This document shows positions 54,836 through 64,000 of a stretch of DNA of 64,000 bases, in pieces. The position numbers and the translations under genes are program-made. Within the stretch, counting starts at the first letter, position 1. Every line of letters starts with the position of its first letter. The DNA comes from Prorocentrum cordatum (taxonomy: Eukaryota; Sar; Dinophyceae; Prorocentrales; Prorocentraceae): contig CAUYUJ010011192.1 of NCBI GenBank assembly GCA_963575745.1, positions 1 to 64,000 of the forward strand, read 5' to 3'. The notes below the pieces were generated by a model. That model saw only the letters and a program-made list of their open reading frames with translations. It ran no database searches and had not been told where the DNA came from.

Positions 54836-55891
54836 TCACACCGACGTCTTGGCCTTCTTGGCCACAGTGTCCAAGTAGCTCTGCTGAAGGCGCTTGAACT
54901 TCTCACGCACGATGTCAGGGGTGTCGCTCTCCTCGACTTGGACCCCTGCTGCACCCGGCGTCTCACGGTACTCCTGTTCGGACATCTCGATGTCAGGTGG
55001 CTCAGCGCAAGACTCATCACCATCCTCATCATCGGGGGCAGGTGCGGGTTCAGGCGGCTTGGCCTGCGGCATATTCTGCAGCTTGCTGACCGTGTTGGCC
55101 ATAGCTTGCAGCTCCTTGACCATGTCGGCGCCAAGGCCGAGGCCCGATGCAACCTTGCCCAGCTGCTCCACGCTGACCGCAAAGGTGGGCAGCAAGTCCG
55201 CCAACGTCGGTGGCTGGGTGCCCTCGGGCGGCTGGACTCGCGACATGGCGGCGCGAGTCTGCTGCTCGAGGCGGAGGACCTCCGCAGCCGCCTCCTGCAA
55301 CTTGGAGTCTGTGTCGGCCAGGCCTCGGGTGAGCTCGTCAATCTTCCGCTGCTGCTCGTCGCGAGTGGCCTGGATGGTAGCCTGTCGCGCACGGGCGGAG
55401 GACAGTCGTGACGCCAATGACCTGGCCTGATGCTCAATGGGCCTATCTTGAAAGAGCTCAGCATCCAACCTAGCTCGCTCCTCACGCCATTTGGCCACAA
55501 TATCAGCATCAGCAGGGTCAGTAGTGACCCGAAGCAGCTGGTCCAGCATCTTGATACGGCTCCTCTTGACGGTGTCGGCATCCCCAGGCGCGGCAGCCCA
55601 AGGAGGGCTCGCACCTGTACCCGTAGCCGTTGGCCCTTGCCCAGGGGGATGCCCTCGGAGCTTGGCAAGCTGCGCCTCGAGCTCCTTGACCTTGGCCGCG
55701 AGCGACTGCTGCTTGGCCGAGACGCTGGGCTGCGACGCTGCTTTGTTCTCCTTGAAACAGTTGCTCTTGTGCAGGCCGCACTTCTTGCAGTACACAAGGG
55801 TGGAGGCGTTGAACCACGGCTGATTCGTGACGTCATGCCTGCACCACTTGCAATACCATGGCGAAGCGTTCTCCTTGCGCGTCGGGGCCAT
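54836..55891 (-). CDS. LINE ORF1 protein, zinc knuckle and coiled coil, 351 aa
   Basis: Intact. ATG 55891 (MAPTRKENASPWYCKWC) is chosen because the zinc knuckle starts at residue 13 and the SL relic is about 195 nt upstream; the frame is also open further up. Residues 13-45 hold YCKWC...VYCKKCGLHKSNC. Then coiled coil (QQSLAAKVKELEAQLAKLRG; RATRDEQQRKIDELTRGLAD; LQEAAAEVLRLEQQTRAAM), a Pro/Asp-rich linker and a basic end (FKRLQQSYLDTVAKKAKTSV). It would bind the LINE RNA and oligomerise. The order matches ORF1 of the other two LINEs. Confidence 0.82.
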   Translation of the reverse strand: MAPTRKENASPWYCKWCRHDVTNQPWFNASTLVYCKKCGLHKSNCFKENKAASQPSVSAKQQSLAAKVKELEAQLAKLRGHPPGQGPTATGTGASPPWAAAPGDADTVKRSRIKMLDQLLRVTTDPADADIVAKWREERARLDAELFQDRPIEHQARSLASRLSSARARQATIQATRDEQQRKIDELTRGLADTDSKLQEAAAEVLRLEQQTRAAMSRVQPPEGTQPPTLADLLPTFAVSVEQLGKVASGLGLGADMVKELQAMANTVSKLQNMPQAKPPEPAPAPDDEDGDESCAEPPDIEMSEQEYRETPGAAGVQVEESDTPDIVREKFKRLQQSYLDTVAKKAKTSV

Positions 55892-56086
55892 GGCGGCGTC
55901 GACTTCGCAGAGACAAGCGGCGAGAGCCACGGCCCTGAGGGCAGCCTGGCCGTGGCGACAAAACTGATGAGGGAGCCCAACCCCTCGGTGAAGGCGATAA
56001 GCTGTCGAGCGCAAGCGCTCTGGCACTGCCGCGGACTAGCGGTATCCGAGAATGCCAATACGGGCTCAGCCCGCAAAAGCATGAGC

Positions 56087-56108
56087 CTTGAGCCAAAATG
56101 GCTACGGA
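56087..56108 (-). other. Relic dinoflagellate spliced leader, 22/22
   Basis: A perfect match on the minus strand at the 5' edge of LINE 3. The microsatellite outside reads TCC repeats and merges with the leader's first three bases (TCC), so the junction is at or within those bases. Confidence 0.96.
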
Positions 56109-56160
56109 GGAGGAGGAGGAGGAGGAGGAGCAGGAGGAGGAGGAAGAGGAGGAGAAGAGA
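56105..56160. repeat. (GGA)n at the 5' side of LINE 3
   Basis: GGAGGA array with a few substitutions, directly outside the SL relic; (TCC)n in LINE orientation. Confidence 0.85.
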
Positions 56161-56849
56161 AGGAGTTCCAACAAGCGCGGCGCAAAGCGCGCCAGGGGCG
56201 CAGCTAAGCGACTCGGGCACGGGCCGACCGAAAGGAAAACAGCCCGAACACCTCTCCAACAGGGAAGTGCCAGCAGGCAGCGCCAACGGTCAAGGGCCAT
56301 GCCCCCGTGGCGCCCCAGTGCGCGAAACAAAGCACGCAATGAGACCGTGCTCCGCGCGCCCTGTTCGGGGTAGGGGGCGCCGGAAACCGTGCTCCGACGC
56401 TCAATGCACCCACCACCCACTCCACGGGTGGCCGCTGGCGACGAGAGCAATCCCACCAGCCCTTTGGGCGTGAGTGGTTTAGCGAGCTCTCTCTGTCCTC
56501 AACCCCCCTTCTTCCCCTTCGGGGAGGGGTTTACCCCTCCCCCTACCCCCTCCCCCTGGGCCTGGAGAGGGGGGGCCGCGGGTCGTCAGGGGGGTCAATT
56601 TCGACTCCTGGGAGGGCTAAAAAACGACACCCCTCACGAGGATTCTGGCCCCGACGGGGGGGGGTAGAAAAAAACCCTCTCCTCTTCTGCGAAGCGAAAA
56701 TCATTGATTTTACTACGGTTTCGGCCCCATTTTGGCCTTCTGCGGGGGCAGCGCTCCTCTTCCTTCATAGCAAAAACATTGATTTTACAAAGGTATTGGG
56801 CTCATGTTGTCCTTCTCAGGGGGCAGCGCTCATTTGCGCTTATGAGGAG
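56161..56849. other. No gene seen
   Basis: GC-rich DNA, then C-rich at 56500-56580. TTGATTTTAC followed by GG...GG(C)CTTCT...GGGGGCAGCGCTC occurs twice (about 56704-56755 and 56773-56832), a short duplication. Confidence 0.5.
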
Positions 56850-57490
56850 GTCGCAAGAGGCCCCAAGCTGGCCCCAAGAGGCCCCCAGGAGGCCCCCAAG
56901 AGGCCTCCAAGAGGCCCCCAAGAGGCCCCCAAGAAGCCCCAAGAGGCCCCCAAGAGGCCCCCAAGAGGCCCCCAAGAGGCCCCAAGACGCCCCAAAAGGC
57001 CCCCAAGAGGCCCCCAAGAGGCCCCCAAGAGGCCCCCAAGAGCCTCCAAGAGCCCCCAAGAGGCCCCCAAGAGGCCCCACGAGAAGCCCGAACGACTCAC
57101 ACCAGGACGAGGGGCCCGAACGACTCGCACCACGAAGAGCCCGAACGACTCACACCATAAGGAGGGGCCCGGACGACTCACACCAGGACGAGGCGCCCAA
57201 ACGACTCACACCACGAGGAGCCCGAACGACTCACACCACGACGCGGGCCTCGAACGACTCACACCACGAGGAGCCCGAACGAGTCACACCAGGAGGAGGC
57301 GCAGCGCTCATACAAGCCCCCCAAGATGGCCCCCAGAGGTCCACCAGATGGCCCCAAGAGGTCCCCAGATGGCCCACAAGAGGTCCCCAGGAGGCACCAC
57401 GAGGCCTCCAAGAGGCCCCCAAGATACCCCCAAGAGGTCCCCAAGAGGCCCCAAGAGGCGCCGAAGACGCCCCAAGGGGCCTCCGAGCGG
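56850..57490. repeat. 11-bp AAGAGGCCCCC minisatellite with CGAACGACTCACACC block
   Basis: 56850-57080 and 57310-57480 are the cleanest copies of the 11-bp repeat. 57081-57300 is a different repeat of about 27-33 bp, GCCCGAACGACTCACACCA, related to 59378 and 62653. No coding. Confidence 0.9.
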
Positions 57491-57499
57491 CTTCCAAAA

Positions 57500-58770
<1,271 letters not shown>

Positions 58771-58890
58771 TCCTGCGAAGCATGCCGACCGTCGTGTGCT
58801 TCAGGCGGGTCTCCGCGTGCCCTCGCATATAGCCTGCGTGCATCCTTCCTCCTGCTCCTTTGGCTATCTTCCTACATCTATCTTGTTCAG

Positions 58891-59199
58891 GGAGCCGAAG
58901 AGGAGGAAGAGGAGGAGGGAGAGAAGGCGCTGGGAGGCAAGACGGAAGGCGGTCGTCCTCGAGTCCTACACGTAACCGACTCTGACGACTCACACGACGG
59001 CGACGTCTCAGACGATGACGGCGGCGACGACGGCGACGACGACGACGACGACGCTTACGATGACGACGACGACTTCGACGACGACGATTCAATGGACGAC
59101 GGCGTCGACGATCCAGCGATCTTTCCCGACCAGTTCTGCAGTGCGCACGGGGCACAAGTAACTACCCTGCTCAGGCTCGCAGCTCCGAGCTGCACTTGA
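58891..59199 (+). CDS. Candidate acidic C-terminal exon
   Basis: After a good acceptor (ctatcttgttcag, ending 58890) a 102-residue frame with no ATG reads GAEEEEEEEGEKALGGKTEG, GRPRVLHVTDSDDSHDGDVS, an Asp-rich run (DDDGGDDGDDDDDDAYDDDD) and then ordinary sequence DPAIFPDQFCSAHGAQVTTL, LRLAAPSCT, TGA. The non-repetitive ends on both sides of the Asp run favour coding. Acidic tails like this occur in nuclear chaperone-like proteins; the upstream exons are hidden behind the (CTA)n array. Unknown function. Confidence 0.4.
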   Translation, partial: GAEEEEEEEGEKALGGKTEGGRPRVLHVTDSDDSHDGDVSDDDGGDDGDDDDDDAYDDDDDFDDDDSMDDGVDDPAIFPDQFCSAHGAQVTTLLRLAAPSCT

Positions 59200-59377
59200 G
59201 AGGCAGGTTCGCCCATCAAGTCGGGCGCGGGCAGCAGGCGGCAGGTTAGGAGGGAGAGGTGGAAGAGGAGCACCAGGGGAAACTCGCCTCCAAGATCGGC
59301 CCCCTCGAACCGATCTGAGGATTTCCGTCCAGCAATGGTAGAATCACGGCACTCAGAGTGTGCACGTCCTGGACAAG

Positions 59378-59668
59378 AATGCAGGTGGTGTGCGTCGTTG
59401 GGGCCCCTCGCTCTGGTGTGAGTCGTTCGGGCCCCTCCTTGTGTGAGTCGTTCGGGCCCCTCGCCGAACGACTCGCGCCTCGACGAGGGGCCCGAACGAC
59501 TCTGACCAGGAGGGGAGACCCGAACGACTCGCACCTGGAGGAGAGCACCGAACGAATCCACTGCACCGTGGTAGCGGCAACACCCACGGATAAAACTGCC
59601 GGACCTCCCAGTGTAGCCAAGTTGCGATACTACCCATTACTGATTCAGCGGTGTATCAGAAGGTAGAG
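59378..59668. repeat. GAGTCGTTCGGGCCCC duplicated segment, copy 1
   Basis: Ordered blocks shared with 62653-62912: inverted GAGTCGTTCGGGCCCCTC / CGAACGACTC arms, GAGGAGAGCACCGAACGAAT, ACCCACGGATAAAACTGCC, ATTCAGCGGTGTATCAGAAGG. Confidence 0.75.
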
Positions 59669-59727
59669 TTCAAGCAACATCCCGTGCGGAAGCTGAGTTG
59701 AGGCAACATCCCGTGTCCAGACTCGCT

Positions 59728-60534
59728 CTACCCAGAGTCATAGTGGTATGTATTGCCCTCGCCAGTCGTGCAGTAAAGAGCATGCACCATCTGAGCCGAA
59801 TGCCTTAAGTGTTCCTCCAACAAGGTCATACGGGCGTCCAGAAACGCGTGGCTCTCCGTTCTTATGGCCTGCCTCTCCTGCTCAGTAGGTGCAGGATCAA
59901 GTGCGGGTGGCGAACGGCTACCCCTGTGGGCCGGCGCGCCAACCACGCCATCAGCTCGATCGGTGGTAGCCTCGGAGATTTCGCCCAGAGCCTGGCGACG
60001 GTGGAGTGTCCGAGCTTCCTGCACACGTCTCGTCGCGCTCTTGGTGTTGCTGAGGCGCTCATCGGGCTTGTCCGGGCACATCGTGTGCGTGCTGGAACGG
60101 GGCCGACTCGCCAACGGAAATCCACGTACCCTTGGGATGCTCTTGCTGCGGCTGCGATTGCGCGCCCTGTTCTGGATGCGTCTCCGCGGTATGCTGGTGG
60201 ATCGGCGCCTCCGCAGAGAAGAGCTCCTGGCTCCAGCAGGTGCAGAGGTACGGGATGCGCAAGCTGCTGTCGAACGCCCAGTCTTAGAGCGCCACTCCCA
60301 GAAGTTCCAAGGGTTAGGATCCGCCTTCAATAGGTATAGTTCATGAGCAAGCACGTCATCGATGTCCGGCTTCACCTCCTGGGGGCGCGCGCGATCCTCG
60401 GAGCGGCTGCGAAGAGGGGAGTCGCGGCGTGCACGACGGAGTGCACGATCCAAGTCACTCCGAAGATCCTCGCCACTACGAGTAGTCATCGCGCGCGAGG
60501 TCGAGTGAGTACGTCCGCGCCGAGCTAAGCTCAC
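59728..60534 (-). CDS. 268-aa Arg-rich ORF, uncertain
   Basis: An open frame from ATG 60534. The N-terminus is Arg/Ser-rich (DLDRALRRARRDSPLRSRSE), with VLAHELYLLKADPNPWNFWE and a helical C-terminus (TESHAFLDARMTLLEEHLRH, then TTGEGNTYHYDSG). The C-terminal codons recur at about 62520-62580 (EVNTYHYGF), so it may belong to a repeated element. The opposite strand is also open. No family recognised. Confidence 0.3.
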   Translation of the reverse strand: MSLARRGRTHSTSRAMTTRSGEDLRSDLDRALRRARRDSPLRSRSEDRARPQEVKPDIDDVLAHELYLLKADPNPWNFWEWRSKTGRSTAACASRTSAPAGARSSSLRRRRSTSIPRRRIQNRARNRSRSKSIPRVRGFPLASRPRSSTHTMCPDKPDERLSNTKSATRRVQEARTLHRRQALGEISEATTDRADGVVGAPAHRGSRSPPALDPAPTEQERQAIRTESHAFLDARMTLLEEHLRHSAQMVHALYCTTGEGNTYHYDSG

Positions 60535-60614
60535 TGCATAAATGGTAGGCGGAGAAAACTCACGGCAACAGGGAGATTCCTGGGGAACGGCCGAGAATAC
60601 TATCTCCTACTTGT

Positions 60615-60636
60615 GTTTGGCCATAATGGCTACGGA
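60615..60636 (-). other. Spliced-leader relic, 18/22 (tandem unit 1)
   Basis: The minus strand reads TCCGTAGCCATTATGGCCAA and matches DinoSL at 18 of 22 positions; the first 12 bases are exact. Confidence 0.6.
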
Positions 60637-61129
60637 CAATCGTCAGGGAATCGCAACGCCTTCGACCCGATTATGGCACAGGAATTCTGGGCCCAAGCCT
60701 TTCTCACACTTCCTTGTGAGCCTCCGTCCCTGGTCGCGACTCCCTGGAAACAGCAGTAGTGACATCCCAGGAGCCCGCGCGACTACCAAACCCGATAGGA
60801 ACCAGAAAAAAGGCAGTCATTAGCAAAGCCGAAATCGGAGGAACCACCGAAAACAAGCTGACAGGAACCGGCCGAGGAACCAGGGCCCCAGAAAAGCGAG
60901 ATCCAAGGGACACGAATGAAACGAATCAAACGAGGCAGAGGCGGAGGAGGAGGACTGTGAAGATGATACACATGTTTTCGCACAGGCCTTCCAGCTTGGT
61001 CGACTCGGTCGCCGAGCAGGCTGCGTTTCAGGCGCTCAGGCAGCGCCGCGGCGAAAAATCTCGGCGATCGGCGCTCCCTCAAACAGGGGGATTCCTGGGG
61101 AATGGCCGAGAATATTATTTCCTACTTGT

Positions 61130-61151
61130 GTTTGGCCACAATGGTCACGGA
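61130..61151 (-). other. Spliced-leader relic, 16/22 (tandem unit 2)
   Basis: Same position in the second unit; weaker alone, supported by units 1 and 3. Confidence 0.45.
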
Positions 61152-61647
61152 AAACCGTCGGGGAATCGATGTGCCTTCGACCCGATTATGGCACAGTTCT
61201 TCTGGTCCCACGTCTCTCTCGCACTTCCCCGTGCACCTCCGTCCCTTGTCACGACGCCCTGGAACCAGCAGTAGTGAAATCCCAGGAGCCCCCGCGACTA
61301 CCAAACCCGATAGGAACCAGAAAAAAATGCAGTTACTAGCAAAGCCGAGATCGGAGGAACCTCCGAAGGCAGGCTAGCAGGGACTGGCCAAGGAACCAGG
61401 GCCCCAGAAAAGAAAGATCTCAGGGATACGAACGAAACGAATCAAACGAGGCAGAGGCGGAGGAGGAGGATTGTGTAGAGAACGCACCTGTTTTCGCACA
61501 GACCTTCGAACCTGGTCGACTCGGTCGCAGAGCAGGCTGCGGTGCTCAGGCGCTCAGGCAGCGCCGAAGCGAGAAATCTCGGCAATCGGTGCTCCCTCAA
61601 ACAGGGAGATTCCTGGGGAATGGCCGAGAATATTATCTCCTACTTTT

Positions 61648-61669
61648 GTTGGGCCACAATGGCTACGGA
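61648..61669 (-). other. Spliced-leader relic, 19/22 (tandem unit 3)
   Basis: The minus strand reads TCCGTAGCCATTGTGGCCCA, matching 19 of 22 DinoSL positions overall. Confidence 0.68.
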
Positions 61670-62289
61670 AAACCGTCAGGGAATCGATGTGCTTTCGACC
61701 CGATTTTGGCGCAGTTCTTCTGGGCCCAAACCTCTCTCACACTTCCTTGTGAACCTCCGTCCCTTCTCGCGGCCCCCTGGAACCAACAGTAGTGAAATCC
61801 CAGGAGCCCGCGCGACTACCAAACCCGATGGGAACCAGAAAAAAAGGCAGTCACTCGCAAAGCCGAGATCGGAGGAACCACCGAAGGCAAGCTCACAGGA
61901 ACCGGCCGAGGAACCAGGGCCCCAGAAAAGCGAGATCCCAGGGACACGAATGAAACGAATCAAACGAGGCAGAGGCGGAGGAGGAGGATTGTGAAGAGGA
62001 CAACCAGGTTTTCGCACAGGCCTTCCAGCCTGGTCGACTCAGTCGGAGAGCAGGCTGCGGTGCTCAGGCGCTCAGACGGCGCCGCAGTGAGAGATCTCGG
62101 CCATCGGTGCTCTCTCAAACGTGTGGAAAGAGTCTGGGTCGACAGGCGGCGATACCACCCCTTACTCATTGAGCGCTGTATCACAAGGTACTCCCACCAA
62201 TGAACCAACACTGAGTAGAGTCACCAGCACCATCACCTGCCAGGGTAACGCGCATCATCACAGAGTATAGTAACCACAGACTATAGCAA

Positions 62290-63300
62290 CCAGCACGAGA
62301 AAGCTCAAGCACGGGCCCTGCCAGGTTGCAATACAAATCCCTCCAGCGAGACGTTTCCTATACTACGACTCACCTGAAGCGCCACGGAAGCAGAGTAGAG
62401 GCACATCCACCATTGGATGCATACCGAAGCTCCAGCCATGCACACAGGAACCACCGACTCCATTGAGGCAACATCCAGTGCCCAGCCTCACTGTACCCAG
62501 AGATATTCTCGTATAGCAGCGTAAAATCCATAGTGGTATGTATTGACCTCACCAGCACTGGAGGACAGACTATAGACCTTTTGAGCCCACTGCTTGACAC
62601 CCGAAGGAACCCAGCAAGCACCAATAATAACATATAATAACGGCGACCACCTCGGGCCGGCCCCCTCGCCCTGGCTTGAGTCGTTCGGGCCCCTCCCTGT
62701 GTGAGTCGTTCGGGCCTCTCGCCGAACAACTCCGACAACGAGGAGGGGCCCGAACGCTTCATGCCAGGATGGGGGAAATGAACGACTCTCAACAAGAGGA
62801 GGGCGCCGAACAAATCTACTGAGCCCAAGTGGCGCCCACGCCCAAGGATACAACTGCCTGAGCTCCCAAGTAGCGATATCACTCATTACAGATTGAGCGG
62901 TGTATCCAAGGGTAATCTCACCAATGAACCATTACTGAGTACAGTAGCCAGCACCCTCACCAGAACAGGGTACCCAGCACCATCACAGAGTACATTAACC
63001 AGCACCAGAGAACCAAAGTACGGGCTTCAGCCGAGTGGAATACAAGTTTCACCAGCAAGATGTTTCCTATAGTAGAGCCCACCTGAAGCGTACGGGGTTC
63101 AGCTGAGTGGAGCACAAGTCCCACCGGCAAGCTGTTTCCTATAGTACAGCCCACCTGAGGCGCCACTGGAAATGAGTAGAGGCACATCCACCATTGGATA
63201 GATACCGAAGCCGTAGCCGTGCATACAGGAACCCCCGAACCCATTGAGGCAACATCTCGTTTCCAGCCTCACTATACCCAGAGATAGTGTCGCCAGTAAC
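62290..63300. other. Mosaic of duplicated segments, no gene supported
   Basis: GAGTAGAGGCACATCCACCA, TTGGAT.GATACCGAAGC and ATTGAGGCAACATC occur in order at 62393-62475 and 63174-63255; CAGCCTCACTGTACCCAGAGA occurs at about 62482 and 63267. Contains the duplicated 62653-62912 segment. Confidence 0.6.
62653..62912. repeat. GAGTCGTTCGGGCCCC duplicated segment, copy 2
   Basis: Same block order as 59378-59668, moderately diverged. Confidence 0.75.
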
Positions 63301-63331
63301 GAGTCTGCGTCGACGGGCTCCGCGCGGTACC

Positions 63332-63868
63332 TCATCGTCCCCAGGCTTTGCTCCACCATTCGGGAATCGGTTGCAACTCGCCCAAGAACTTCCGGTCGTC
63401 GGCGGATATCGCTCCGTCGCTGCCCGGCCAGCGTTTCTCTCCGAAAAAGACGGGGGTCAGCGGGCATTTGGCCTGGTGAATGCGGCAATGGCACTTGCAC
63501 TTTCGCTTGCTCTTCTGCAGTGCTTTGCGCAGGTGGCGCACTCGTTCTTCCATGTCAGCGACGCACTCCTTGCACTCTAGCTTCATGCGATTGCTATTCT
63601 TGTGGTGATTAAATAGTTTTTGGTTGAACTTATGGGCCCCGAACCTGCAAGTGCACCTCTGGCACGTTTACGTCTCCAGGTCACACGGGTCGAATCCAAG
63701 GGCACGGCATGCTTTGCAGACCAGAGTTGTGCCCTGAGAAGACGCATGATGCTTGCGTTCAGACTTCGACCAGTACTTCAGCTCATACGCCGTTGTACAT
63801 TTCCCGCGCAGCAGCTTCACCTGACAGTCCAGGCACACCAAGCGGGCCTTCTCCCGCCTCTTCGCAAG
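63332..63868 (-). pseudogene. Cys-rich dinoflagellate-type domain with in-frame TAA
   Basis: One minus-strand frame runs from the 11-bp minisatellite edge to 63332: LVCLDCQVKLLRGKC, LVCKACRALGFDPCDLET, TAA at 63668-63670, then TCQRCTCRFGAHKFNQKLFN, LECKECVADMEERVRHLRKA, KCKCHCRIHQAKCPLTPVFF and RWPGSDGAISADDRKFLGEL, ending WWSKAWGR. Regular CxxC pairs suggest several zinc sites. From memory, modules ending in RWPGSDG...WWxxAWG are repeated in Symbiodiniaceae predicted proteins, function unknown. The stop falls where a TAC Tyr codon would differ by one base. The N-terminus is lost in the minisatellite or outside the window. Confidence 0.6.
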
Positions 63869-64000
63869 AGGCCCCCAAGATGCCCCCAAGAGGCCCCCAA
63901 GAGGCCCCAAGAGGCTCCCCCGAGGCACCCAAGACGCTCCTGGAAGCCCCTGGGGCCGCCAAGAGGCCCCCAAGACGCCCCAAACGGCCTCCAAGAGGCT
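63869..64000. repeat. 11-bp AAGAGGCCCCC minisatellite, at window end
   Basis: AAGAGGCCCCC/AAGATGCCCCC units continuing to the window edge, directly against the Cys-rich coding segment. Confidence 0.85.

Larger units (their letters stand above)
49126..56108 (-). mobile_element. LINE retrotransposon copy 3, full length, SL at 5' end
   Basis: A 7-kb minus-strand LINE with a perfect spliced leader at its 5' edge, intact ORF1, and an ORF2 with endonuclease, RT, RNase H and Cys-rich tail interrupted by two frameshifts and one stop. The 3' untranslated region of about 150 bp ends at a (TCC)n array (element orientation); the 5' end also abuts (TCC)n. Confidence 0.93.
60560..62115. repeat. Three-unit tandem repeat, about 517 bp, each with SL relic
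   Basis: Units start near 60566, 61082 and 61599 with ACAGGGRGATTCCTGGGGAA. Each includes an SL-like site, TGGCACAG...TTCT, AACCCGATRGGAACCAGAAA, GAATCAAACGAGGCAGAGGC and TCGACTCGGTCGCAGAGCAG. Units 1 and 3 are closest at the SL site. A polypyrimidine/TCC-rich stretch is on the minus strand of each unit. Confidence 0.88.

Noticed and set aside
56731-56752. CCCCATTTTGGCC as an SL relic
   Set aside because: About 13 of 22 positions match; not better than chance once the core is chosen.
60615-61669. Functional SL RNA gene cluster
   Set aside because: The leader copies are mutated at 3-6 positions and no SL-RNA intron with a GT donor directly after the leader is present.

Overview
The window looks like dinoflagellate nuclear DNA. 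The main evidence is the 22-nt dinoflagellate spliced leader (DinoSL; core GTAGCCATTTTGGCTCAAG). It occurs as two perfect genomic relics (4525-4546 and 56087-56108) and several 16-19/22 relics, all on the minus strand. The general texture fits: GC-rich DNA, very long trinucleotide microsatellites, many small inverted-repeat elements, LINE-type retrotransposons and few intact genes. The species cannot be fixed from the sequence; a repeat-rich genome such as Polarella, Prorocentrum or a Symbiodiniaceae member would fit.

Layout. 1-4546 is a decayed minus-strand LINE whose 5' end is a relic SL. 4547-9880 is a gene-poor field of short terminal-inverted-repeat (TIR) elements and microsatellites. 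9881-15637 is a plus-strand LINE (zinc-knuckle/coiled-coil ORF1, then APE endonuclease, RT, RNase H and a Cys-rich tail) lying between two (TCC)n arrays. 15638-19929 holds microsatellites and foldback elements. 19930-21150 is a satellite with units of about 100-140 bp.

21151-35786 is a different kind of DNA: a 14.6-kb block, less GC-rich, with 8-bp matching inverted ends, TTATAAC-rich subterminal repeats and a largely minus-strand gene set. It carries a decayed transposase-like gene, a Pro-rich/basic-tail protein, a coiled-coil multi-exon gene, a Tyr/Gly/His repeat protein, and two intact proteins of 288 and 794 aa. Two of its genes have SL relics at their 5' sides. I interpret it as a large DNA transposon or composite mobile element. 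An 89-bp satellite (35787-36470) follows.

36499-49125 is again microsatellites, an 11-bp AAGAGGCCCCC-type minisatellite, TIR elements and a few weak exon candidates. 49126-56108 is the best-preserved LINE (minus strand), with a perfect SL at its 5' end and (TCC)n, in its own orientation, on both sides. 56109-64000 contains the 11-bp minisatellite, more than 1 kb of (CTA)n, an acidic terminal exon candidate, a roughly 517-bp tandem repeat in which every unit carries an SL relic, and a Cys-rich dinoflagellate-type domain broken by one in-frame stop.

How the parts relate: SL trans-splicing marks mature mRNA, so SL relics in DNA record reverse transcription and reinsertion. The LINEs supply the likely reverse transcriptase and themselves carry the SL, so the window shows mRNA-derived DNA and the machinery that probably made it. 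Most coding regions are decayed: single in-frame stops or frameshifts interrupt otherwise continuous proteins.
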